Part shown: positions 1 to 6,904 of the stretch, in pieces
Position numbering within the stretch: position 1 is the stretch's first letter
Layout of the letters: each line of letters begins with the position of its first letter
DNA from: Nitratifractor sp.
Lineage (GTDB): Bacteria; Campylobacterota; Campylobacteria; Campylobacterales; Sulfurovaceae
Direction: 5' to 3'
Assembly (NCBI GenBank): GCA_015490055.1
Contig: WFYP01000076.1
Location: 1-9,261 of the forward strand
Length of the DNA: 9,261 nt
Program-made: the position numbers and the translations under genes
The notes under the pieces: model-generated
Databases searched by the model: none
The model's input: the letters and a program-made list of their open reading frames with translations, nothing else
What the model was told of the DNA's origin: nothing

Positions 1-1349
1 CCATTACATCTATGGCTGGCATAAGATTCTTGCCAGACCAATCTTTTGAAAGTGGAGAACACCTTTTCCATATTTTTGTAAATTTGAAAGAGAGAGCTCC
101 TCAAAACTTTTTTGATAAATATATAAACCCTTATCTATCTATAGAGTATGATAACTCTAATATGACAAGGCAAAAAGATGCTTTTACTATATTAAAACAG
201 ATTCAAAAAAAATTGAAGAAGATAGAAAATTTAAAAGATAAAAATGGTAAACCAGTATATTATGATTTATCTGTTTTTGTACCACAAACAGGAATAGTTG
301 CAAATGATGTAGATATTGAGGTTATAGAGAAAGATGGACAAAATGTAGATAAAGCAATTAATAAAATAAAAAATACTCTTTTAAAAATAGATGGCTTAAA
401 AGATGTAATGTCAAACAGACAAAATGGTCCCGAAGAGTTAAAATTAAAAATAAATAGCTATGGTCAAAAATTAGGATTTAACGAGAGTTATCTAATTACT
501 ACATTAAGAGGAATGTTTTTAGAGGCTGAATATGGAAAAATGCTTGGCTCAATAGGAATAATAAGAGTAACATTGCAAGATGCTAATAAAGATAACAATT
601 ATAACTTAAAAAATACATACATCTACACACCAGATGGCAAAGAGAAAGTAGCACTTAAAGATATAGTAGATTTTATATATAAAAAGAGCCCACTTGTAGT
701 ATATAAAGATGATGGTAAAAAGGTATGGAGTGTTACAGCACAAACAATAAAAGGCAAAATTACTGCTTCTGAAGTTATGCAAAAGGTTAAACCAGTAATT
801 AATAAGCTAAAAAAAGAGGGATACGAATTTATAATAAAAGGCGAAGAGAAAGCAACAAAACAGGTAAAAATAGAGATGATGCAAGCTGCTATTATTGCAC
901 TATTTTTAATATTTATCTCGCTTGTTTTAATGTTTAACTCATTAATTCTACCACTTATTACAGTAAGTGTAATACCACTCTCAATACTTGGTGCATATGT
1001 AGGAACAAAACTTATGGGTATTAATATGACTTTACCAGGTATTATGGGGCTTGTAGGTTTAGCTGGAGTTGTTGTAAACGATGCAATTATTATGCTAGAT
1101 TTTATTAGAGGTTCAAAGAATATTTCTGAAATAGTAGATAAAGCAGTAACAAGACTTAGACCAATTATGCTTACATCTGTAACTACAGTACTTGGGCTAT
1201 CTTCTCTAATTTTCTTTGCTAGTGGGCAAGCTTTGATAATTCAGCCAATGGCTATATCTTTAGGCTTTGGTGTAGCTTGGGCAACTGTTTTAAACCTTAT
1301 TTACATACCACTAATGTATGCAATAGTTTACAGAGTAAAAGAGAGATAA
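1..1349 (+). CDS. RND-family efflux transporter permease, C-terminal part (5' end outside window)
   Basis: This is the C-terminal 448 or so residues of an inner-membrane proton-driven RND pump (AcrB/HAE-type). The frame is open from the first complete codon at base 3, so the ATG at 12 is internal and the true start lies upstream. Full-length members have about 1,000-1,050 residues. Residues 1-285 (counted from the ATG at 12) resemble the second periplasmic porter/docking region. Five hydrophobic helices follow at about 290-312, 313-333, 343-367, 384-403 and 412-438, fitting TM8-TM12. Hallmarks are GEEKATKQVK before TM8, the TM10 signature GLAGVVVNDAIIMLDFI and the RLRPIMLTSVTTVLGL segment before TM11. 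Its TAA overlaps the ATG of the glycosylase gene by one base (TAATG). The substrate cannot be inferred, and the adaptor and outer-membrane partners would lie upstream, outside the window. Confidence 0.93.
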   Translation, partial: ITSMAGIRFLPDQSFESGEHLFHIFVNLKERAPQNFFDKYINPYLSIEYDNSNMTRQKDAFTILKQIQKKLKKIENLKDKNGKPVYYDLSVFVPQTGIVANDVDIEVIEKDGQNVDKAINKIKNTLLKIDGLKDVMSNRQNGPEELKLKINSYGQKLGFNESYLITTLRGMFLEAEYGKMLGSIGIIRVTLQDANKDNNYNLKNTYIYTPDGKEKVALKDIVDFIYKKSPLVVYKDDGKKVWSVTAQTIKGKITASEVMQKVKPVINKLKKEGYEFIIKGEEKATKQVKIEMMQAAIIALFLIFISLVLMFNSLILPLITVSVIPLSILGAYVGTKLMGINMTLPGIMGLVGLAGVVVNDAIIMLDFIRGSKNISEIVDKAVTRLRPIMLTSVTTVLGLSSLIFFASGQALIIQPMAISLGFGVAWATVLNLIYIPLMYAIVYRVKER

Positions 1350-2011
1350 TGAAAAACCTATACAACGCATTAATGTTAAAAAAACTACTTATCGAAAAAG
1401 AGTTAGGGGTTAAATATATAGAGCCACTAAAAGAGTTTGAAGAAGAGCAAGTAAGCCTACCAAACACAATAGAGGGCTTAAGAGAAATAACCCTAAATTG
1501 TCACCTATGCGAACTTAGCAAAACAAGACAAAATGTAGTATTTGGAGAAGGTAACACAAATGCAGAATTAATGTTTGTAGGCGAAGGACCAGGAGCAAAT
1601 GAAGATACTACCGGTAAACCATTTGTAGGCAGAGCTGGCGAGCTATTAACAAAAATGATAGAAAACGTACTCCACATACCAAGAGAGAGTGTATATATCG
1701 CCAACATAGTAAAATGCCGCCCCCCACAGAACAGAGCACCAAACCCAAAAGAGGCACTAACTTGCAGACCATACCTGATAAAACAGATAGAGCTAGTAAA
1801 ACCCAAACTAATAGTAGCCCTAGGAGCAACCGCCTACCACTACCTAAGCAACGACGACACCCCAATTAGCAAAATCAGAGGACACCTGCTAGAGCAAAAA
1901 GATTACACCATAATCCCAACATACCACCCAAGCTACCTACTAAGAAATCCCTCCGCCAAAAAAGAGGCATTCGAAGATATGCTAAAGGTTAAAAGCTTTT
2001 TGGGTTTATAG
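1349..2011 (+). CDS. udg: Uracil-DNA glycosylase, family 4 (Fe-S)
   Basis: This is a cytoplasmic base-excision-repair enzyme that removes uracil from DNA. It has 220 residues, typical of family 4. Four cysteines in the family pattern (C51-x2-C54, C123 and C139, the last two 16 apart) should hold a 4Fe-4S cluster. Visible motifs are GEGPGANED (78-86), GKPFVGRAG (89-97), the VKCRPPQNR segment and the C-terminal TYHPSYLLRNP (191-201). I chose ATG 1349, although the frame is open to an ATG at 1277 inside the RND gene. ATG 1349 forms the TAATG coupling junction, is preceded closely by purine-rich GAGAG, and gives the expected short N-terminus. ATG 1373 is a weaker alternative. The 3' half is strikingly C-rich compared with the AT-rich neighbours. 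The last 23 bases overlap, tail to tail, the end of the - strand operon. Confidence 0.95.
   Translation: MKNLYNALMLKKLLIEKELGVKYIEPLKEFEEEQVSLPNTIEGLREITLNCHLCELSKTRQNVVFGEGNTNAELMFVGEGPGANEDTTGKPFVGRAGELLTKMIENVLHIPRESVYIANIVKCRPPQNRAPNPKEALTCRPYLIKQIELVKPKLIVALGATAYHYLSNDDTPISKIRGHLLEQKDYTIIPTYHPSYLLRNPSAKKEAFEDMLKVKSFLGL
1958..1982 (-). terminator. Possible intrinsic terminator of the - strand operon, inside udg
   Basis: On the - strand, just 6 bases after the operon stop at 1989, GCAT (1982-1979) can pair with ATGC (1970-1967), extended by TC/GA inside with one bulge and a short TTC loop. The bases CCTC and six T (1963-1958) follow. The stem is short and AT-containing, so strength is doubtful. 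It lies entirely within the 3' end of udg. Confidence 0.3.
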
Positions 2012-2450
2012 GAAATTTAACACTCTTAGGCTTTAACAAGCTAGCCCCTATTTTTTGAGACTCTATTAGGAGAGTGCCATTGTTGTCTTTATAGGTAATT
2101 TGTAGAGGTTTTTCGCTGTTTTTGTATATTAGAGTTCCTGATACTACTACTTTGTTATCTTTTTTGTTGTAATCTGATAATACAAATTTGTACTCTCTGC
2201 CTAAATTTATACTATCTGTGTAGTGTTTTATGTCGTCTATCGATACGCTTTTTTTTAAGTTGTTTGATAGCTTGTTTTGTAGGGCAAAGTAGTCTTGGTG
2301 TTTTAGGTCGGTTAGGGTTTTATCTACCTCTTGGGTGTAGAAGTTTATCTCTTTTGAGTTGTCAAAAAAATATTTGTAGGCTATAAATAAGCCAATTACT
2401 AAAAGTATTATATATCCTGGTTTAATTTTTTTCAATATACTTTCCTGCAT
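1989..2450 (-). CDS. Hypothetical single-anchor membrane protein, last gene of the - strand operon
   Basis: I do not recognise this protein. It has up to 153 residues. A short basic N-terminus is followed by one hydrophobic helix (about 13-29, IILLVIGLFIAYKYFF), then a soluble, presumably periplasmic region of about 120 residues. The part at 72-135 looks like alternating beta strands with a conserved-looking VVVSGTLIYKNSEKPLQITYKD stretch, which is vaguely NTF2-like, but this is only an impression. The start is uncertain. ATG 2450 has no good ribosome site, whereas the TTG at 2435 (codon 6) lies 7 bases after AGGA and would give 148 residues. Either start overlaps the end of the upstream four-helix gene (29 or 14 bases), suggesting translational coupling. 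Its 3' end overlaps udg by 23 bases. The coding strand is A/C-rich and G-poor. Confidence 0.8.
   Translation of the reverse strand: MQESILKKIKPGYIILLVIGLFIAYKYFFDNSKEINFYTQEVDKTLTDLKHQDYFALQNKLSNNLKKSVSIDDIKHYTDSINLGREYKFVLSDYNKKDNKVVVSGTLIYKNSEKPLQITYKDNNGTLLIESQKIGASLLKPKSVKFPINPKSF
2027..2056 (+). terminator. Possible weak terminator downstream of udg, inside the last - strand gene
   Basis: Sixteen bases after the udg stop, GCTT-TAAC-AAGC (2030-2041) forms a perfect 4-base stem with tetraloop. Alternatives are GGCT/AGCC (2029-2032 with 2043-2046) or TAGG/CCTA outside (2027-2030 with 2047-2050). Six T follow at 2051-2056. The structures compete and the T run is not directly adjacent to the perfect stem, so this is a tentative call. 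Confidence 0.22.
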
Positions 2451-2964
2451 TAAAATTCATTAAAAAAACAATCGCTATAATATTTGGCAAAATTAGTGTA
2501 GCTAAATAGAATGCCATATTTAGATTTTTACTCTTTAAGAGCATAAAAAAACCTGTAACTAATATAGCATATGCGATTAATCTTATATAGTTAAATGCTC
2601 TTGCACTATCTGATATGCTCTGTTTTAATGGTCTTTTTTGCTCTTTTAATCTCTGTTTTTCTTCTTTAATTATATCTTTAAAACTTTTATCTTCATCATT
2701 TGCTTGCATTTCGTCATATAGATTATATGGGTCTTCTATTTTATCTAGTTCATCTCTATCGTCGAACTCTTCGCCAGATGCATTTGCTAGCCTTTTATCA
2801 ACCATATTTTTATAGTTTTTAAACGATGCTAGCACAACCAAAGAGGAAGTAATAAAAGCCACTATAAAGCTATATAGAGCACTTTTAGAGGCGAATATAA
2901 ATATTAGACCACCACCAATCAATAGTGCAGATATGTAAAGAAGTGTCAATCTAGCAAACAGCAC
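2422..2964 (-). CDS. Hypothetical four-helix membrane protein with charged cytoplasmic loop
   Basis: This 180-residue integral membrane protein is not recognised by name. Two hydrophobic helices lie at the N-terminus (about 5-25 and 28-47) and two at the C-terminus (about 126-144 and 150-170). They are separated by a roughly 75-residue highly charged middle (about 50-125) with acidic EEFDDRDELDKIED and then basic KEEKQRLKEQKRPLK segments, probably cytoplasmic and helical. The start is GTG 2964, which overlaps the TAG of the AtpZ-like gene (TAGTG) and is preceded by GAGGA about 9 bases away. No ATG alternative exists at the N-terminus. Because it directly follows an AtpZ-like gene and has four helices, it could be an AtpI-like partner, but the long loop is not typical of AtpI, so this is inference only. 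Confidence 0.85.
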   Translation of the reverse strand: MLFARLTLLYISALLIGGGLIFIFASKSALYSFIVAFITSSLVVLASFKNYKNMVDKRLANASGEEFDDRDELDKIEDPYNLYDEMQANDEDKSFKDIIKEEKQRLKEQKRPLKQSISDSARAFNYIRLIAYAILVTGFFMLLKSKNLNMAFYLATLILPNIIAIVFLMNFNAGKYIEKN

Positions 2965-3254
2965 TAAAAATCATCCTCGTCGCTTGCGTCGTACTTTCTT
3001 CTTGCGTATTTAGGGTCATTTGCTAATTCGTCTAGTGATTTTTTCTGTTTTTTATAAGCTTTATAGACATTTAAAATTGCTGCACCAATACCCCAAAATA
3101 CTCCTAGCCAAAATAGCCACTCATAACCAAATAGTTTACGAAGTCCATAGCCAATGGCTACACCTAAAAGTACAGCCACAACTATAGATATACCAAGGCT
3201 CAAGCCATCAGCAGCTTCTACTACTTTTTTTAATTTTGGTTCTTCTTCTTGCAT
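2964..3254 (-). CDS. AtpZ/AtpI-family small membrane protein
   Basis: The 96 residues fit the AtpZ / ATPase gene 1 family, small hairpin membrane proteins usually linked to assembly or ion supply of the F1Fo ATP synthase. There are two hydrophobic helices (about 17-37 and 44-66) with glycine-rich faces (GLSLGISIVVAVLLGVAIGY, then WLFWLGVFWGIGAAILNVYKAYK), short charged ends and an acidic C-terminus (DEDDF). ATG 3254 follows the hemL stop by 3 bases, with AAGAG-type purines upstream inside the hemL end. No ATP synthase subunit genes are in the window, so the gene is detached from an atp operon here. The family assignment rests on the pattern of the double-helix core and is fairly good. The exact role in this organism is inferred. 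Confidence 0.78.
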   Translation of the reverse strand: MQEEEPKLKKVVEAADGLSLGISIVVAVLLGVAIGYGLRKLFGYEWLFWLGVFWGIGAAILNVYKAYKKQKKSLDELANDPKYARRKYDASDEDDF

Positions 3255-3257
3255 ATG

Positions 3258-4544
3258 CTAATCTCTTATTTCACGCATAGCTTCGTATGCTGCTATTATT
3301 GTCTCTTCTATCATATCATCTGTAATTGCTGTGCTTATAAAGCCTGTTTCGTATGCAGAGCAAGCTAAATATATGCCTTTTTTAAGCATACTGATATGGA
3401 ATTTTGCAAAAGTTTCTGTATCGCTAGCTTGTGCGTCGTCAAAGTTTTTTACCTCTTTATCGTTAAAGAAAAAGCCAAACATAGAGCCACGAACCTCTGT
3501 TACTAACGGTATCTCTTCAGCTTCGGCTGCAGCTTTAAAGCCTTTCATTAATCTTTTGGCTTTTTTACCTAAATCTACATATAGTGCTGGGTTGTGCTTT
3601 AATTTTCTTAAACTTGCAAGTCCTGCTGCCATTGCGACTGGATTTCCGCTAAGTGTTCCTGCTTGGTAAACTGGACCTTCCGGAGAGAGTTTAGCCATTA
3701 TATCAGCTCTACCACCAAATGCACCAACTGGCATACCACCACCTATAACTTTACCCAAAGTTACTAAGTCTGGCTTAACTTGTGTAATACCTTGTGCCCC
3801 TGTTAAGCTTGCTCTAAAGCCACTCATAACCTCATCGAAAATTAACAATGCTCCGTTTTGTTCGCAAAGCTCTTTTAAGCCTTCTAAAAACTTTTCGTCA
3901 GCTGGTACTAGCCCCATATTTCCTGCGATTGGCTCGATAATTATACAAGCTATATCATCACTCTCTTCGAAACACTTTTTAACACTCTCTAAATCGTTAT
4001 AAGTTGCTAATAGAGTGTGTTTTGTTAAATCTGCTGGCACTCCTGGACTACTTGGGCTACCAAATGTTACTGCACCACTTCCAGCTTGAACAAGCAAAGA
4101 GTCGCTATGTCCATGGTAGCAACCTGCAAATTTTACAATATCGTTTTTACCAGTAAAACCACGAGCTAAACGCAATGCACTCATAACGGCTTCGGTACCA
4201 GAACTTACAAAACGCACCTTATCTATTGTATCAAAAAGTGTTACTATCTCTTTTGCAAGCTCTGTTTCAAGTTGTGTAGGTGCACCAAAGCTTAAGCCTT
4301 TTTTAGCAGTTTCGATTACTGCATTTTCTATATCTTTGTCGCAATGTCCAAAAATCAGTGGACCCCAACTTTGAACATAATCTATATATTTATCTCCATC
4401 TATATCGAAAAGATAAGCCCCCTCACCTCTTTCGATAAATGGCGGTACACCACCAACGCTACCAAATGCACGAACTGGCGAATCTACACCACCTGGAATA
4501 TATTTAGATGCCTCTTTAAAAGCTCTTTCACTACTTTCAAACAT
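3258..4544 (-). CDS. hemL: Glutamate-1-semialdehyde 2,1-aminomutase
   Basis: This PLP enzyme of the C5 tetrapyrrole pathway converts glutamate-1-semialdehyde to 5-aminolevulinate in the cytoplasm. The 428 residues match the normal family length. Clear family marks are the N-terminal YIPGGVDSPVRAF (15-27), SSGTEAVMSALRLARG (114-129), CYHGHSDS (142-149), FDEVMSGFR (236-244), the PLP-binding lysine K265 in TLGKVIGGGMPVGAFGG (262-278), and GTLSGNPVAMAAG (296-308). No key residue appears missing. ATG 4544 lies 5 bases after the HAD gene stop, with an AAAGG ribosome site inside the end of that gene. It sits mid-operon between a phosphatase and the AtpZ-like gene, with no sign of its own promoter. 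This gene is visibly more GC-rich than the flanking genes, as is common for conserved housekeeping enzymes. Confidence 0.97.
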   Translation of the reverse strand: MFESSERAFKEASKYIPGGVDSPVRAFGSVGGVPPFIERGEGAYLFDIDGDKYIDYVQSWGPLIFGHCDKDIENAVIETAKKGLSFGAPTQLETELAKEIVTLFDTIDKVRFVSSGTEAVMSALRLARGFTGKNDIVKFAGCYHGHSDSLLVQAGSGAVTFGSPSSPGVPADLTKHTLLATYNDLESVKKCFEESDDIACIIIEPIAGNMGLVPADEKFLEGLKELCEQNGALLIFDEVMSGFRASLTGAQGITQVKPDLVTLGKVIGGGMPVGAFGGRADIMAKLSPEGPVYQAGTLSGNPVAMAAGLASLRKLKHNPALYVDLGKKAKRLMKGFKAAAEAEEIPLVTEVRGSMFGFFFNDKEVKNFDDAQASDTETFAKFHISMLKKGIYLACSAYETGFISTAITDDMIEETIIAAYEAMREIRD

Positions 4545-4549
4545 ATTAT

Positions 4550-5185
4550 TTAACCTTTTATTAAATTATCGTTATTATACAAAAAATCTACTATTGTTTT
4601 CTCTAAAATCTCTGCTTTTGTAATAGAATTTTTATCTTTAGTTCCTAATGCTACACGCAAAAACTCTAAATTAGCTGCTTTTGCTGCTAACATATCTCTG
4701 TCGCTATCTCCTATAAAGATAGCTCTTTTAGCACTGTTTCTATTTAGCAGAGCTAAAAGCATATCAGGTGCTGGTTTGCCATTTTCTACTTCGTCATAGC
4801 ATATTATATCATCAAAATAGTTCTCTATATTTAAATGTTTTAGTGCTTCCATAGTAGAGTCTCTATATGCATTTGTTGCAAGAGCTATTTTAATTCCCTT
4901 ACTTTTTAAGCTTTGAAGCATTTTATCAACATCTTTAAACAATACTAACTCTTTATCGTGGTTTTGACTATAATACTCTTTAAACCACTCTTCGTGTTTA
5001 TCTGTTATCTCATCTGTTTCGTAAAAGAATTTTGCTAAATTACACTCTGGGTTAGCTATCTGCTCTAATATAATTTGCCCATCTAAGGGTTTAAGCCCTA
5101 ATTTGCCTCTAACATAATTTATAGCATTAGCCAAAGTTACAGAGCTATCTACAAGTGTACCATCCATATCGAATATTGCTAGCAC
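4550..5185 (-). CDS. HAD-family hydrolase, phosphoglycolate phosphatase-like
   Basis: This is a 211-residue cytoplasmic haloacid dehalogenase-type phosphatase. All four HAD motifs are present: motif I FDMDGT with nucleophile D6 and acid/base D8, motif II LATNA (T104), motif III lysine K137 in NGKPAPDM, and motif IV GDSDRDM (159-165). The helical cap lies between about residues 15 and 85 (C1 cap), as in the subfamily of phosphoglycolate phosphatase and beta-phosphoglucomutase. The substrate cannot be told from this. The start is GTG 5185, whose first base region overlaps the TAG of the PDC gene (TAGTG). An AGG ribosome site lies about 9 bases upstream and the DMDGT motif is exactly at the expected distance from the N-terminus. 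It is followed after 5 bases by hemL. Confidence 0.9.
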   Translation of the reverse strand: MLAIFDMDGTLVDSSVTLANAINYVRGKLGLKPLDGQIILEQIANPECNLAKFFYETDEITDKHEEWFKEYYSQNHDKELVLFKDVDKMLQSLKSKGIKIALATNAYRDSTMEALKHLNIENYFDDIICYDEVENGKPAPDMLLALLNRNSAKRAIFIGDSDRDMLAAKAANLEFLRVALGTKDKNSITKAEILEKTIVDFLYNNDNLIKG

Positions 5186-6090
5186 TATCGTTTACCTGCA
5201 TTTAAAGATTTAATATATATTGATAGCCCTATTAAAAGTGCAGTAATAGCTAAAATTAAGCCACCTGCATATACAAGTTTACTAGAATCTGTAAGTGCAA
5301 ATTTAAATACCAGCATTAATGACTCTATTGCCAAAGCTATAATAATAGAGCCTAAAAATTTAACCATTGTTTTATGAATATCACCTTCGTGGCGTTTTTT
5401 ATGTTCACCTAAAACTTCCTCTTCGAATATTGCTTTGACTAAATCGAAAATTGCGAGTGAAAGTGTTAATAAAATGGTTGATTCAAAAACATTTTTTATA
5501 TCGATTGCTTCTATATGTATTCCCATACTTGTAAAGCTGACAACACCCTTTACAAATAGAAGTAGTGCCACAAAAAGTAGAGCTAAAGAGAAAGCTGCAT
5601 AAACATACTTTGTAACCCTACCTGCAAAAGCATCTACAGAAGATGGATTAACCATTTTTAGTATATTATTTAAAGCTATATCTACACATACAATATATAC
5701 CAACTCATCTTTATCGTTATAGATTGGGTATGCTACAGTAACTACCAAATTGTTACTCTTTATAGATGGATATGGGTCGGTAAGTACACATTTTTTATCT
5801 CTTATAACTTTGTAGTAATAAGCTCTTGCACTTCTACTCTCGCCCTGCCCTTTTCTTGCATATTTTGGGTCCATACTGATTGTATTAATTAACTGTTTGC
5901 CATCTGCATCTAATACATAAAGTGCATCTGCATTTTTCAGAGTTTTAGCAATGCTTTTAAGTCCTATTTTAATATCTCTAAGTGAAATAGATGGCACTCT
6001 GTTTGGTACAGACCTGCTTAACATATAGCAAAGATATGCTCTAGCTTTTGTGCGTATTTGAGAAAATTCATCTATCTCTCTAATATTCAT
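5185..6090 (-). CDS. PDC/Cache-sensor-domain membrane protein, no output domain
   Basis: This 301-residue protein has an N-terminal PDC/Cache-like (extracytoplasmic PAS-type) ligand-binding domain and four C-terminal transmembrane helices (about 163-184, 202-222, 243-266, 273-294). The Cache part (about 40-145) shows the usual order: ALYVLDADGKQL, then GESRSARAYYYK (83-94), VLTDPYPS (102-109), VTVAYPIYNDKDEL and a closing VCVDIAL. There is no kinase, GGDEF or chemotaxis output domain, and no hydrophobic segment before the Cache domain. The start ATG 6090 has a strong AGGAG site 6 bases upstream and overlaps the psd end by 11 bases. A charged segment, roughly 224-240 (EEEVLGEHKKRHEGDIHK), joins TM2 and TM3. 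The function is unknown. It could sense a small molecule or lipid-related signal, but nothing here proves it. Confidence 0.85.
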   Translation of the reverse strand: MNIREIDEFSQIRTKARAYLCYMLSRSVPNRVPSISLRDIKIGLKSIAKTLKNADALYVLDADGKQLINTISMDPKYARKGQGESRSARAYYYKVIRDKKCVLTDPYPSIKSNNLVVTVAYPIYNDKDELVYIVCVDIALNNILKMVNPSSVDAFAGRVTKYVYAAFSLALLFVALLLFVKGVVSFTSMGIHIEAIDIKNVFESTILLTLSLAIFDLVKAIFEEEVLGEHKKRHEGDIHKTMVKFLGSIIIALAIESLMLVFKFALTDSSKLVYAGGLILAITALLIGLSIYIKSLNAGKR

Positions 6091-6904
6091 TTAACTCTCC
6101 TATTACATCTGCAAATGAGACTTTTTGATTTAACTCTACACTCCATTTTATAGCATCTTTTTGACTTAAAATAACAATAGTAGAGCCCATCTCGAACCAG
6201 CCAAAGAGTTCACCCTTTTTTAAACTTTTTGGCTCTTCGTACCTGTAATAAGCTCTATTGTTACCATTTTCGTTAGTCTTTATAGCATCTTCAAAAGTTA
6301 CAACCATTTTACCAACATTTAAAGCACCAACTAAAACTATAAAGTGTTTATGATTAAATCTATCTAAAACCTCTATTACTACTCTTTCATTCTCTATATA
6401 TAGATTTTTCTTATTTTTCAGTAGTGGCATATTTACAGGATAGAGCTTACCTGGAATATGCAGAGCACTCAACACTTTAACATCAAATGGCATATGGTAA
6501 CGGTGGTAATCTTTTGGAGATAAGTAAAAGTTTATATACTCTCCACCCTCTAATAACTCTAAACTGTCACTATTTTCATTGCCAATTAACTCGCTAGTAT
6601 TATACTCCATACCCTTAATTTGATAAGCTAAGCCATTCTCTATTTTTCCAAATGCCACTATTTGGGCGTCGCAAGGTGATATTACACTTGTTGTTCGAGC
6701 ATCTATATTTGGCTCTTTTTTTAAACTTCTTGTAAAAAGTTTTGTTAGCGATTTATAAGAGTCTGCCGGCTCAAAGTTGCTCATATCTAAGCCCATCAGT
6801 TTAACATACGAAATGTTTATAAAACTCTGAACTTTTGGCGAGAACTCTTTAGAAGCGAACTTTCCAAAAGCGGATGAAATTGCAGAGCTATAGTGCCTCT
6901 TCAT
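6080..6904 (-). CDS. psd: Phosphatidylserine decarboxylase proenzyme
   Basis: This membrane-associated enzyme makes phosphatidylethanolamine from phosphatidylserine. It is synthesised as a proenzyme that cleaves itself to create a pyruvoyl cofactor. The 274 residues match the bacterial family. The self-cleavage motif is present as MGST (239-242), with S241 as the future pyruvoyl residue. The first position is M instead of the L seen in the well-known LGST form. The partner residues of the catalytic triad appear as D79 (SPCDAQ) and H137 in the DYHRYHMPFD segment (132-141). The protein should split into a roughly 240-residue beta chain and a roughly 34-residue alpha chain. ATG 6904 overlaps the preceding stop as TAATG, with GAGG about 10 bases upstream. 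The gene for phosphatidylserine synthase is not in this window. Confidence 0.96.
   Translation of the reverse strand: MKRHYSSAISSAFGKFASKEFSPKVQSFINISYVKLMGLDMSNFEPADSYKSLTKLFTRSLKKEPNIDARTTSVISPCDAQIVAFGKIENGLAYQIKGMEYNTSELIGNENSDSLELLEGGEYINFYLSPKDYHRYHMPFDVKVLSALHIPGKLYPVNMPLLKNKKNLYIENERVVIEVLDRFNHKHFIVLVGALNVGKMVVTFEDAIKTNENGNNRAYYRYEEPKSLKKGELFGWFEMGSTIVILSQKDAIKWSVELNQKVSFADVIGELNEY

Noticed and set aside
1277..1348. Upstream ATG 1277 as start of udg
   Set aside because: The extra 24 residues are read from the RND gene's coding sequence in another frame and are not expected in family 4 enzymes; TAATG at 1349 is a standard coupled start.
1501..1865. Two open frames on the - strand opposite udg
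   Set aside because: They lie fully antisense to a clear uracil-DNA glycosylase with all its motifs; they are long only because this stretch is C-rich on the + strand and so has few antisense stops. No plausible domain or ribosome site.
1991..2000. Palindrome AAAAGCTTTT at the convergent junction
   Set aside because: Too short and AT-rich to form a useful hairpin by itself and expected by chance in this composition; not a terminator without a loop and T-run.
2615..2815. Serine/leucine-rich open frame on the + strand
   Set aside because: Antisense shadow of the charged loop of the four-helix protein; composition (runs of Ser and Leu) is what reverse-complemented Glu/Asp/Lys codons give.
3331..3669. 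112-codon open frame on the + strand
   Set aside because: Antisense to the conserved C-terminal region of hemL; no recognisable protein.
4344..4553. 69-codon open frame on the + strand
   Set aside because: Antisense to the N-terminal region of hemL; no ribosome site or domain.
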